NCBI RefSeq assembly: GCF_019112545.1
Contig: NW_025064888.1
Location: 873,588 to 937,587 of the forward strand
DNA length: 64,000 nucleotides
Reading direction: 5' to 3'
DNA from: Guyanagaster necrorhizus
Taxonomy: Eukaryota > Basidiomycota > Agaricomycetes > Agaricales > Physalacriaceae
The translations under genes and the position numbers were made by a program. The notes below the pieces were generated by a model that did not search any database, had not been told where the DNA came from, and worked only from the letters and a program-made list of their open reading frames with translations. Shown here piece after piece: positions 12,776-24,452 of this stretch; positions within the stretch are counted from its first letter, which is position 1, and each line of letters opens with the position of its first letter.

Positions 12776-13405
12776 TATTATGATTTTATCTCTAAATTAT
12801 GATCTGCTGATGCTTAGTAAGCCAACACTTATCAATTCTGGCTTAAGCCTAACTTCACAAAGATGATGATGTCATGATAACATTATAACTACATCTTACT
12901 CATTAACATATAATAAATAGCTGAGAACAATGTGACAATAATCACTGTCTCATGCTCTTGTCATAATAAAAAACTGTGGCATATAGAAAACTCATGGTAG
13001 TGATGGTATAGCAGAGCAACAATGACAAACAAAAGCAAGAGCATAGTCATTGTCACCCCAGACAACAGGTAAGAAGCATGGAAATCAGACAATAGTTGTC
13101 TGTAGAGCATAGGGTTCCTTGGATAGTATTTAAGACAGTAGAGCACCTCAATGTATCCCAGTTTCAAGCTAAGATTTAATACATCTACTAAACTCTCTGA
13201 CTATCTAGTGTGAATACTTCTGCCCACTATAGTAGACTGTCTCTACCAGCCATGATTCTTTATCTCTCTATACAAAATTCTCATTGCTTATCTCATTATT
13301 CTCATCATACTCTTATACTGACAACAGATCTAAATCCAGAATCCAGAATTGGACTCTAGTGGAAGCAGTGCTGAATATTTGTGAGTGTTTAATAGAAATA
13401 TAACT
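12776..13405 (+). repeat. Gypsy LTR (family B)
   Basis: It begins TATTATGATT, a decayed TGTCATGATT. It matches, in inverted orientation, the solo LTR at 16,558-17,179 through the shared GTGGAAGCAGTGCT stretch near its 3' end, which fixes the end at about 13,405. It is longer than the 5' LTR at 4796-5196 and clearly divergent from it, so the two are not a pair from one insertion. Confidence 0.6.
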
Positions 13406-14274
13406 TTTTTTTTTGTTTTGGATGGCAAAATCAGTGTTTCAGTAGCTATTTTGATTGGCTTGTCTCTTGAAAGCAGATAAAGTCTATTGTTCTCACATGT
13501 GAGAGTGACTACAGGATATCTAGTGGCACTTGTCATCAATTTGAGTGCTACCTTGCCCATTAGTATAGAGGAATGTATGAAGATCCATTTTTCTGAAGTT
13601 ATTTCAGTGGTGATAGGTATATTGCAATCTACTGTATGAGAGAAGAGGTTTGATCATTGTTATTAAGGATCTCTGTGCATGACATGATACAGTGATTTGC
13701 TCAGTAATAGCAAGTAGAAAAAGGATTAGTAGACTGAAAATAAACAATCAACCAAACTAAACCTTTTAAAATTCTACACTTATCACTAATGTGTTGAATT
13801 TGGGCATTTCAAGTATGATAGAAGCACTCTGTAGACTTGATAATCAAGGAAAATATTGTTTAAAGATGTTTATTCTATATTAGTGGGCTACACAAAGGTA
13901 TCACTTCTGTTAGTAGAGGTAAAACATGATTGTAATAAAAGTGACTTGAGTTTTAGAGCTATTGTGCTCAATGAGATAGGACTGCCTTAAAAACTACAGG
14001 CACTTTTAGCCTAACTGCTCCTTACAAGTGAGTAAACACTTGATTAGTCACACTCTCAGCAACTAGTGGCACTCTCAGCCTAAGAATAATACTATACTGT
14101 GAGTAAACTTGCTAAGTGAACTTATAAAAACACTTTTAGCTATTCTAGACACAATTGTATTCTCAAAGCTAACTTTAAATCACTCAACTCAAGAAAGACT
14201 TAACAACTTGTATTACTTTGTCAAGGTTCTAAGCATAAATTTCTTTAATTGAAACTTTAGACTTTTACTAGTGA
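13406..14274. other. CpG-poor DNA, no gene recognised
   Basis: AT-rich and depleted of CpG, with frequent stops in all frames. I see no domain, terminal repeat or RNA structure that I can support. It is probably transposon debris. Confidence 0.5.
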
Positions 14275-14996
14275 TGTCATGATTTTAGGGAGATGGCTTG
14301 CCTGTCTATGTTATTCTATCTTTCTGACTAAATACATTCTATCTAAGACACTATATACTATAACTAGTTAGATACAAGAAACAATATTAGTAAGACTTCT
14401 GTGCAGTAATCATGTTTTATGATGAATCATTACACTATTCAGATTTTAAAAGTGGTTGTATGCTGATTAGTGAGTTCAGAAACTTTGGCTGAAGCTTTGC
14501 TCCAACTCTCAGGCCTAGTGACACTTTATTGCTGTCAAGAATATTTGACTAGCCAAACTGGCATGTCTGCAACATCTATTTATTGATCATGATTAGAGGA
14601 ATAGTCTGAGAATGCTAATGCTGATTATGACAGATCTGTATCACACTAGCTGGCTCTAGACTCTGGTCTAGTGCTCTGTTATTTAATTCTAAGTCTTGTT
14701 TCAAGTCTACTATAATGCTAGCTATTTAAATTTAGGTGTTTTATGCTCAGACTAGTACAATTGTAACTTTACTCTCTAAGCTCTTTGTCTTCTATCTCTG
14801 GTTTAAAGCATTAATGACTTCCTCTCCTACTAGCAACTGTACACTACCAGTTATAGCTGATTCAGAGTTACTAATATGATTGCTAGATAGATTTAACCCA
14901 CTAGTGATATTGTATCTAAGCTCTATCCTTACTAGCTGTCTACTGCTTTGACTATCAGTCTGAGACCTCAACTATAGTCTTGTTAAATATATCAAC
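14275..14996 (+). repeat. Possible decayed LTR
   Basis: It starts TGTCATGATTTTAG like the Gypsy LTRs at 4796 and 16,558 (inverted) and ends in ...TATCAACA. It contains an ATTTAAATTTAGG promoter-like box near 14,725. No target duplication is visible, so the limits are tentative. Confidence 0.3.
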
Positions 14997-15049
14997 ATAG
15001 AGTAGACCTGCAATAGAATTGTTCTAAAATCACAAAATCTGGGTGTGAA

Positions 15050-17810
15050 TATGCAGTCAGCATATCAGTGAGCACTGTCTGAATTTGGATTCAAAGCTTC
15101 ACCACCATAGCTCAGCCTTTAGTTAAACTGACAGTATGAGACATTCTGTTTGCCTGGACACAAAAAACACAGAATGCAATAGACACTCTGAAAAGTGCAG
15201 TCATTAGTTGTTCTACAATACAACCCATAGACTATATCTCTGGCTGAAATGTCATTCTCTCTATTGATTCATCCAAAATTGCTTGCAGATTTCTCTTGCA
15301 GCAGAAAGACCTTGACAACTGAAGGCATATTGCTTGTTTCAGATTGATTACATAGTCTAATGTTGAACTTTAGTACTCACAGGTCAAGATTAAACTCTGA
15401 GGCCTTTGGTATGCCTTACATACTGTCTGAATTTACCTTGTCAGCTTGAAACACTTTATTATTAAAATATATGCAAAATACATCAAGAAGATGCTGAATG
15501 ATCTGGATCTCCACCTGAATGCCTCAATAAACTGATAAACTGAAGCAATATTGATGTTTAATTTCACACTGATGTACATCTCTATGAAATGTTTCAAAGA
15601 ATCTGATAGACTATTATAGCATGAGCATACAGAAGATGAAAATAATATACCTGATAAAAATGCAGAGGATTAGATTGATAATAATATACTAAGCTATAAC
15701 ATATAGATCACTACATTCCTGCATGATGAGACTATCAGCAATATCAACTAGAGCAAATGAGATTCCATCAGACCTACCTAGGCTTCATTGGCTGCACATG
15801 CAGGAAGTGACAGTAGAAGAGAACTCCCACAGAATAAAAAGTATCAACAATGAGATTCAGTAATAGCAGATATTCAGTATTATCTTACATATTTTAAATG
15901 CTCACCATCAATTCCATAAACAAAACTACCTGTACTGCAATAACAAGCATAGCTGTACTTTATCACTAGAGGTCAACTATTCTGACACAACCAGAATGGC
16001 CAACATCAGCTTGTGATTCTTAGACCAGAATGTCTAGCAGTTTTGCAGGCCAATTATGATAAGTTAAGACACTAAAGAGGCTTTTATTCAATATGGTGAC
16101 AACTCCAGGATTGTTTCTGGTGGCCTTAGATAGATAACAATATCTGATGGTATCTGAAGACATACTATGAATGCCAGTTAGAATCCATAGGACATGTACA
16201 CTTATCTCTAAAAATCTCTACATCTGTGAAACTATTTTAAAAGTGTTATATTAATACTATGCATCTACCAAAGGCAGGAAGATATCAGTATATTATCCAG
16301 GGGAGGTGCAGTCTCACTCACTGGCTGGAATTCTAACTGCTCCATTCAGAGATAGAAGAACCAGTTAGATAACTTATTTTTAAGGAAATCTCATGTTGAT
16401 AGAGTAGAATCACAGAGATATTGGTAACAGATAATGGCCTGCTAATTATTGCCACTGTGGACTACCTGAGCAAGAAGTATAGCATCCATCATATATGTAT
16501 CTCAGCCTACAACTCACAGGCTAATAGTATTATTGAGGTCATTCATCATTCTATTCATGTTAGGCTTTCATTAACACTCACAAATCTCTAGCACTGCTTC
16601 CACTGGGGTCTTATTCTAGATGCTAAGTCTAGGTCTGATTTTGATATAAAAGTGTGATGAGAATGATGAGATAAGCAATTGAAATTTCATAAAGAGGAAT
16701 AAAAGAGTATGACTGTAGAGATAGTCTGCTATAATGGACAAGAGTATTCACACTAGGTAGTCAGAGAGTTTAGTAGATGTATTAAACCTTAGCTTAAGAC
16801 TGAGATATATCAGTGTGTATTACTGCCTTATATACTATCTGAAGAACCCTATGCCCTACAGATGACTGTTGTCTGCTTTCCATGGCCTCTGCTAGAATAA
16901 CAATGACTATGCTTTTGCTTTTGTTCATTATTATCACTCTGCTATACTATTGCTATAGTGAGTTTCTCATATGCCACAGTTTCTATTGTGTTCCAGATGT
17001 GAGACAGCAATAGTTATCACATTGTTTCTTGTCATCTTATTGTGCATCAATGAATAAAGCATAGCTATAATGTCATCATATCTTCATCATCTTTTGTAAG
17101 GTTGGCCTGGAGTTGGGATTGGTAAGCATCTGCTTACTAAGCATTGGCAGGTCATGATTTAGAGGCAAAAATCATGATAATTCATAATACTCTGAAGAAA
17201 CTCTGTGAAAGAGATAAAAGAGCTTGGCTTAGAAAAGCTCACCTTGCCTTCTGGACAGATGGAATCACTATCTCCCAACAGACATGAGTCTCCCCCTTCT
17301 ATGCTACTCACAGCATCAAGCTCCCTCTTCTATTTGATATTCTACTTGTGACCTTTCTATTCCTCAAAATCTCTGATGAAGTTATCAAATCTAATCTTCT
17401 GCATATGCATGCACACCAGCTAGAATGATGGGAAGAGGACTTAGCTAATCTGGAAAAGTGTGTCATTCAGACTCAGTACAAGTCCATCACAGACTTTCAG
17501 CACTATTTTACAAATATGATCTATGATTATGATTTTAAACTGAATACCCTCATTTTTATATTAAACAAAAAAAATTAAACTCAGTGCCAACAGAAAGTTC
17601 TGTTCTTATTACTTTAGATCCATGATTGTAGTTTGATGCATCCAGAGAGAAGCATATTATCTCATGAAGCTTGACAGCATAGTCTCTTGGCTAAAATTTG
17701 CAGCCTTTCAACTCATTCCATACTGTGCAAGATCAAAGAAGGAGCTCAAGGTCACTGAGTTTGTTGTCATGTCAAACTTCATGGGAATTGCCAATGATGC
17801 CAAGAATGAT
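15050..17810 (+). mobile_element. Gypsy RNase H-integrase fragment interrupted by a solo LTR
   Basis: The plus strand reads an RNase H with AVDSS-like decay (SIDSSKIACRFLLQ, about 15,255) and DAKYIKKMLND (about 15,470). An integrase core follows with an LTGW segment, a VTDNG-like motif decayed to QIMA near 16,420 and an AYNSQAN-type block near 16,500. The protein breaks at 16,557 and resumes at 17,185 with KKLCERDKRAW and FYATHSIK, then an integrase C-terminal basic region (DYDFK...). The gap is exactly the solo LTR. It belongs to a Gypsy lineage distinct from the 4.8-13.4 kb element. Confidence 0.6.
16558..17179 (-). repeat. Solo Gypsy LTR with perfect 5-bp target duplication
   Basis: On the minus strand it runs from TATCATGATTTTTGCC to ...AAAGCCTAACA. 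The 5-mer ATTCA lies directly on both sides (16,553-16,557 and 17,180-17,184). Removing the LTR and one ATTCA joins the integrase reading frame on both sides without a shift. It is the same LTR family as 12,776-13,405, inverted. No internal element remains, so it is the product of LTR-LTR recombination. Confidence 0.8.
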
Positions 17811-18229
17811 ACATAATTTGATCCAGAGGCCAAAATGAATAGTTTGTATGAGATATAAAGGATTTCACACTATTATATGCACACATTATCTTACTCAAGA
17901 ACCTCAGCCTGCAATTATATTGTCTATATCATTTCTTAGTATCTTTACCTTTCATTGTCTTCATTATTTTGTTACATTGTCTTTCTTATATTCATACTAC
18001 CTATAGTTCAAACTGTATATAAATAGCTACATCTTATAAGAGTGAGGATATCTCTCTCTCTCCTATCATTTTACTCTTTAGTCTACTGCCAACAGTGACT
18101 AAGTACCTACACTACTGTAGTAGTATAGCTAGCACTAGAGTTGAAATATATCCATATGAGCTATCTCTATAATCAAGCATCAGATATAATTATTGAGAGC
18201 AACCATATCAAAAATAGTTTCTATAAGAA
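17811..18229. other. Transposon-derived DNA with an LTR-like promoter stretch
   Basis: It contains CTGTATATAAATAG (about 18,011) followed by pyrimidine-rich sequence, resembling the promoter part of the nearby LTRs. No coding frame. Limits are unclear. Confidence 0.3.
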
Positions 18230-19800
18230 TAGGTCTGTCTTTTTTGCCTAGAAATCTAGTGTCCTTATACTGAAGTATGATAAACAGGCAATCCCTCAGA
18301 AGCTTCATTATCAAGGTTCAAAAGATGAAAGTCAAGAAACAGTGATGGTCTGTTATTTAACTTGACAGACTTGCAACTCTTGAAAAACTTGTCAACATCC
18401 TTTTGAGTGAGTTTGTGCTGGTGATGCATCTCTACATCAAGCTCCTGAGATGAATATAGTTGAGTAACATTATGAGCACAGGACTAAATAGATTGAGGGT
18501 TGCTAAAATGGAATATGAATTGGCTAGTGGAGCAGGAATAATTATGCTTAGCCTATCTGTTGTGTGAGACATTGTTCCCATTGGCACTATTGGAGGGGTT
18601 TCAGAATAGATAGCAATTTTCAGCATAGTGACCCTTCTTATTACAATTATAGCATCAGACTTCAGTCATGTTTTAGTGGAAACAAGAGCCTGTGGGCAGC
18701 TGTATCTTAGTCTAATGCTCAAAGCTGTTAATGTCCATGAATATAGGTATAGAGATGCATGGGGTGGCTGAGGATGGGAAAGCAATAGATTGAGCAGGTA
18801 TATTTTTATCATTCTAGCATTGCTCACTCATATGATCAGCCTTATAGCCAGCCTGTGTGAAACATTTATAGCAAACCCAGTTGCAAATAATATCATAGAC
18901 CTCTAACATAGTATGAGGATTGAGATTTGAGATGTGGAAGCCAAGTTCAGAAGGAAGAGAATGAGTGAAGTAGTACCATCAGTCTTCAAAGGTTATCTTC
19001 TTGTCATCCAGCTGCATTTCAAAATTTTGAAAGTGGAGAATATAGTCAGTTATATTGCTGTGATACTGAACTTTGTGTAGGATCCCACAAATTTCATCAG
19101 CACAGATAGATGAATTATATTGCATCTTGCACACTTTAACAAGCTCATTCCAAGCTAGTGAATAGCCTCTATTGACTTGCTCCTTCAAGAGGTATGAGAT
19201 TTGAGCATTATCTCACAGAAGAGCACTAACTGACACACCCCAGTCATCTTTGGAAATGTGTGAGGTCTTGAGATAGTCCTGAATAATGGAAAGGAAGGTC
19301 TGAACACTCTTCTTAAGGATGCTATAGAATTTGGAAAGGTCAACACAAAAGCCATAGAGGTGTGCACTAGTAGTTGTTGTAGAAGTAGTGGAGAGTTGGA
19401 AAGAAGCATTCAACAGAGAAAATTGCAGTGTATTGGAGATGCAGTCTGCATAGTTACTTTCTGCTCAAAGTGCATCCAAAGTACCCTCATTTTCAGTGAG
19501 GCACTGAACAAAAGTCATAAGAACAGAGGCAAGTGCAGCATAAGTATCAGCAGAAACAAAGAAAGCCAGATTATTGAGAGGATCAGACATAATGAGGTAG
19601 AAGACTGATAGTAAGCCTTGACAGCTAAAAGTTTTGAATGTGAGATTGACTGGGAGGATAAATCTCCTCTGAGACAATGGTTGAGTGGGGAGTGGAGAAA
19701 AATGGAGCTAGCTGAACACATGATCAAGTATCCAGCCTCATAGATAGGCAAGTGTTTTGAGAAAATGTTCAACAAATCCCACACTTGATCAAGTGAGGTA
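18230..19800 (-). pseudogene. LTR-retrotransposon gag remnant, minus strand
   Basis: The minus strand has an open piece at 18979-19188 with a gag-like helix pattern (AWNELVKVCKMQY...ICGILHKVQYHSNITDYILHFQNFEMQL). Further downstream there is a CYKC...H..C stretch near 18,830-18,880 and a canonical zinc knuckle CYNCNKKGHYAENC near 18,610-18,655. The strand is opposite to the Gypsy elements to the left. Whether it is Gypsy or Copia cannot be decided without pol. Confidence 0.5.
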
Positions 19801-20331
19801 TTGCTCTAACTGGGGCAGGCTTGAGTCCAGTCAGACAATGAAAAGGGCAAGAGAATTCTAATATTTTACTATGTAGTTGCATCTTTATATACTACAGAAT
19901 TCTGACTCCTACCTAGTCAGAAGACTCAGTAACAAGTCACTCTGAGTTATACAGAGGAAAAGGGGGAAGGAGGACGAAGGCATCAAGAAATAATAGTAAT
20001 AAAACGGAGGGAACAGTGCCATGCAACATTTCATTGTGAGCACGTGAGCACTCTTGCCGAAGCTCACGAAACAGCTTCCATCTCGCTTGCGCATCCTAAG
20101 ATTTCCACCCCAAGGAACCCAACTCCGCCTATCCAGTCCTCACCGGCAGTAAAGACGGTACGGAACCTAAGAAATCAAGTCTGAAGTGAAGGTGTAGTAG
20201 GTCAGTGTATTACGGCGAGTAATGTATATGACGGGAACTAAGCCGACTTCCTAACGTATATGCATTATGATACAATGATACAAGGAATGAACGATGATGG
20301 GACGATATAAGTGAGGAAGGGAGCAGAGGAA
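19801..20331. other. Border between repeat block and gene island
   Basis: CpG is rare up to about 19,960 and normal after about 19,970. No gene is seen. The right part is the 3' flank of the CUL1 gene, which ends at 20,332. Confidence 0.5.
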
Positions 20332-23034
20332 TTATGCATCATAGACAAACGTGTCTTCCAGTCCGTCAACTCGTTTCATGTACTCCTTCTCCAAAAGGAT
20401 CTCTATGGCCTTGGTGGGATGAATTTATGTAAGAACAGGTATTTTTCGATATGCCTAACAGGACCGCACCTTTTTGATGTCAGGAATCGTGGGAGCGAAA
20501 CGCTGAGAAACCTGGTAAATGACTTCCTGGATCAGGCCTTGTTCTGTCATCATCCTATAGGCTTTCATGATTCTGCAATACAGTCAGCGGATGGAGAATG
20601 CACAGTGCGAACTGTACGAACCGAACAATAGCAGCTCGGATAACGTATTTCCTGTCTTCGTCGACGGCCTTGAGGACGTCAGAAGACTCGGCCTTCACTT
20701 CAGCTTTGATTCGCTGATTCAAATTGACCTGAATCTTCTTTGACTTGAAACCTGAAGAGAGAATAAGGACCGGTTAATGAAGCGAAGGCACGAGCGGAAC
20801 CTATCACGAACCAGGGTTCAAATCGTACTGGTCCTTCTCCTCATTGACGAGAATCTTAGCCTTCACCAACAACGCCAATACCTGGGACAGGATGTCCTTG
20901 CTGATCGCGGTCGCTGCAGACAGCTCACCCAAGGATAACGTGTCGTTTCGGTTGTATTGAACAAGAACGGCCATCTGGTACGCGCTAGTCATCAAGATGT
21001 ATTTCTGGTTCAGGTAATTCGTTCGCAGTTCGTTCTTCGAGTAGTTCCAAAGCCATGTCAATTTACAACCAGGGTGTGTACTCTGGTAGTACTTTGTGAA
21101 ACGTTCATAGGTAGGCATGATCTCGACGGGAATGGTAAAGCCGTGGGTCGGAGGGTGGAGAGGCCAGAAGTTAGTACCGAGGACCATGACGGTGAAAGTC
21201 ATGTCCATATCATCGTGGTTCTGGGCCATCCGCTCCTTGAACGAGTCAGTAAGATCCTTGCTCAGACTCATGTCTATTGTGGGCATCGGTTAGTCAGACA
21301 TTTTGTACTTGCACAAAAACAACGAACCGCTGAGCATACGTTGGAGCTGATTGGTGTATTCGAAACCGCAAACCTTCTTCAGTTTCGATACCATGTTGGC
21401 TTCACTCTCATCAGAAACAGATACGCCGTCAATGAGTCGTATGGAAAATTTGATGGTGTAGAACGTTTCGAAGACGTCCTTGTCTTGCAGATACTTGAAG
21501 AGAACCATCTACAAGGGACCCGATCAATACAAATCCAAAATTGGCTGAACGAGGAACAGACCACACGATCAAGCGCGCTCTCCAAATCTCCTTCCTCAGC
21601 CATCTTGTTGTTCTTCCGCAAAAGCATATCTGCGCATTCCACGATCAGCTCCGGCGACCTGCTCGATGACAAACCGGTGGCGGCGTTATAGTTGATAAAC
21701 CCTTCGCACGTCTTGTCGAGACTGGCCGCAAATCCAACTTCCCCTCGGAAACATCGAGTAATAGTTTCCGAGTTCTTCTGATGAACCTCCAGCAATGCGT
21801 CCACGTATATCTTGGGGTCGACATTCACGGCACTGCCCTCTCCCACAAGTTTCGAGATCGCTGATAGACCTGCTTGCTTGACGTGCACCTCGAACCGCTT
21901 CCTCAGCAGATCTAGTCCGTCCGAAGTACGCGACAACAGTGCATACATTCGCTGGAGGTCTTCGTCTTGATCAAAGTCCAGGAATGGTTGGAAGTAGTCC
22001 CACGTCAATTTGACATACTCCTCAATCAATACTTCGCGTGTCTCGGTGTGCAGATATCTTTCTACTCGGTCCTCCTCCTCCCGTAGACGCTCTTCCGCCT
22101 TTTTCAGATAATCGGAAACTGTATTCTCGGCAAGAAAAGCTTCTGACGCCTTCTTGTAGTACTGCTTGGTGGCTTGGATGAACGGCGCTTCAAAGTGCTC
22201 CTTGTACACTTCCAGACACTCTTTGCTGAGATCGGTGTTGTCGAGGCCTAAGGATACGAAAGATTGCACCACCTTCTTCACAAGTCCCTGGTCAATCATA
22301 TCGCCGTTCCTTTGACGTTCGATAAGGTGGAAGACAGCATTGGCCAGCTTCTGATTATCCGTTTGTATAAAATAGAAGAATTGTGATTTCCATTGCGCGA
22401 GAGAAAGCTGATAGAGATGATGTCAATGGTAATGGCAAGACTGCTGGTCGCCACCACTCACCGTATACACAGGATATATCTCTTTCTTCCCCTGAGCACG
22501 CTGATGTTGGATCCAATGTCGATTGGGATAGGAGAAGAGACGATTGAGATAGTTCGCCCCAGTGGCGTAACGATGCCATTCCGACGCGTAGTATCTTAGG
22601 AGCTCTTCGCCTTGCAGCGAAACGACTGCCTGTGTTCGGTTATTAGGACGATCGCCGTGGTGCGACAAGGACTAACCTGTTTCATAGATACGAAATGCAT
22701 CGTGAAGTATTCGATCAGCTTGAAGTAAAAGTTGCATGAGGCTACACTAGTACCAACTGCATATTTGTTAGCATGAAGGTGGCATTATTACAAATTCGAA
22801 CTTACTTCGATTTGAGCTGTCATCGCTTTTTCTGTCACAAATGCCTACCGGCGATGTGCAGTAATTGTATGTCGCTGTGTACAGGTTGGCATAGTCGGTG
22901 ACAGGAAGGCCCTCGTGATTGGACATAATATGGTCGATGCCTGGCTTGAGGAATGCCCATATATCATCCAAGTCTGCCATCTCAGGAGGAATATTGGCGA
23001 ATCTGTCAGCTGAAGATGTCATCAAGGATGCCAT
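20332..23034 (-). CDS. CUL1: Cullin-1, SCF ubiquitin ligase scaffold
   Basis: Nine exons on the minus strand: 22806-23034, 22677-22756, 22462-22629, 21562-22407, 21328-21508, 20812-21273, 20622-20751, 20470-20572, 20332-20409. All join in frame to a 758-residue protein, the usual cullin length. It has the N-terminal adaptor helix (NLYTATYNYCTS), the cullin repeats, the cullin homology part (a TMVLGTNFWPL-like TFTVMVLGTNFWPL stretch), the neddylation segment IVRIMKAYR with its lysine, and the classic C-terminal end VDGLEDTFVYDA. Cullin-1 holds Skp1/F-box substrate receptors at its N terminus and Rbx1/E2 at its C terminus; Nedd8 on the lysine activates the ligase. The start at 23034 (ATGGCATCC) lies only 17 bp from a foldback element. 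Exon 1 is the source, or sister, of the tandem modules at 1-334. Confidence 0.95.
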
Positions 23035-23050
23035 GGTGGCAGATATGAAA

Positions 23051-23235
23051 GTTTGAATCAATCCTCCACATGAGCATTATAATTAAGCAGTAAAAAAGGA
23101 GTGAGTCATCCACAAGATGGCATCATGAGTCAAGTCTGAGACTTGGACTTGACTCACAATGCTATCTTATTGATGACTCACCACTTTTTTGCTACCTAAT
23201 TATAAGGCTTGTATGTAGAATTGATTGGTTCAAAC
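23051..23235. repeat. Foldback / MITE-like inverted repeat
   Basis: Two long arms face each other. The core arms 23078-23136 and 23146-23204 match at roughly 50 of 59 positions (GTGAGTCATC, AAGAT.GCAT and TGAGTCAAGTC on both sides). Weaker pairing reaches out to GTTTGAA / TTCAAAC at 23051 and 23229-23235. The loop is only about 9 nt, so transcripts could form a strong hairpin. No open frame. It fits a non-autonomous inverted-repeat element, but no target duplication was found. Confidence 0.65.
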
Positions 23236-23780
23236 TGACTCATTACCAATTCACTCCAACTGACATGTGGTTCCCATAAGGAAGATGTCTCAAACAACAC
23301 CACCACCTACCCATGTGACTGCTGACCATTTCCATCTTGCATCCTATACCTTCTCTGGAGCCAAGCAATATACATGATAGTTTTCTTACACCCAGAATTG
23401 ATGCCTTATCCAATTCTATTCCTGTCCTGAATGTCCATCACCTACTTAATGATGATATCAATCATGCATATACACTCACACAAAGCAATGATGAAAATTT
23501 GACAAGCAATTATTTACATGGAGTTGCACAGATGCAAAGAAGATTATTGGAATTCAAAGGTATAATCTATAACCACATTAGAACTGGAATGCAATCTTTA
23601 CATCCAGTACTTGACAAAGTGCATCAAAATACATGCCAAGCAAAGCAATTTGCTGTCAAGCAGCACTGAATATAGGTTACTATGCTAATGAATTAAAGGC
23701 AAGACAATGATAGAAACTGAAATCAACATTCACACTTCAATACATATACAGGTAATTCTATCTATGATAGAAGTAAACAA
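23236..23780 (+). other. CpG-poor stretch with a 110-codon open frame
   Basis: The sequence has transposon-like base composition within the gene island. A frame at 23337-23669 gives 110 residues with no domain I recognise (contains NYLHGVAQMQRRLLEFKG). It may be the body of a decayed element linked to the foldback repeat. I do not call it a gene. Confidence 0.35.
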
Positions 23781-24452
23781 AAAAACCATGTTTGCTGAGA
23801 CACCAAGACCACCAACTGAAAGCCCTCGCTCATCCACAGCAAAGAAAGGGGAGATACAAGATCCATCAGACGAACACTCAACTCGCCGGTAAACCCTCCA
23901 AATGACTCGTACAAGCACATCCAGAGAGCCCGCCAAACGTCCTCGAGACTCCCTCCTTCGAGAGAGCCAATGCTCTCAGTAGAGCGAGTGAGCGTGATTG
24001 TCATCGACTGGATTTGAAGGTTGCGGCATTTGTAAAAATGCGAGACTCGGTCAGTTTCTATAGAAAGATCCTGATGAGTATGTATCTAAAGAAGCACAAA
24101 AGGCACAGGCAGGGTATTTATATTTTTCGAGGGATGGTCCGTGCGCGGGACTTTGGCTCGGCTCACTGGAAACATTGTTATCCGTTTTGGGAAATCCGTT
24201 TAATTCTCAAGTCAGGAGAAATTATTTAAGGCAAAAAAGCATGTAATTGGTACAAGGGAAGATCATAAAACAATACAATAGACAGTAGGGTAAATAGTGG
24301 AATATGTATGGCGGCACCTATGGAGACATGCAATGATTGACTCGTATGTACATGGATGCAACGAGGCCCGGGGATGGGAAATAATGAGCGTAAGATGTAA
24401 AGTAAGAGGGGATATACGCATAAATGACGATACAAAATGGAGCAGAAAAAAA
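23781..24452. other. Intergenic sequence, no gene seen
   Basis: CpG is normal and the open frames are short and overlapping. It separates the CUL1 upstream region from the 3' end of the zinc/AT-hook gene. Confidence 0.5.

Larger units (their letters stand above)
4796..13405 (+). mobile_element. Chimeric Ty3/Gypsy chromovirus with duplicated RNase H-integrase
   Basis: A 5' LTR (4796-5196) is followed by a gag remnant with zinc knuckle (6957-6998), protease region (about 7960-8260), reverse transcriptase (about 8480-9310), RNase H (about 9320-9860) and integrase (about 10080-10790). From about 10,810 the end of RNase H and the integrase occur a second time, up to about 12,250. A chromodomain-like segment (about 12,300-12,470) and a different, longer LTR (12,776 to about 13,405) follow. 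All frames are interrupted by TGA/TAG codons. The two integrase copies differ in sequence, so this looks like recombination between two related elements and not a recent tandem copy. Confidence 0.75.

Noticed and set aside
13330..13560. 76-codon minus-strand frame as a gene
   Set aside because: Most of its 3' part lies within the Gypsy LTR that ends near 13,405, as shown by the match to the solo LTR at 16.6 kb.
20957..21691. 244-codon plus-strand open frame
   Set aside because: It is antisense to CUL1 exons 4-6, which have strong protein similarity on the minus strand.
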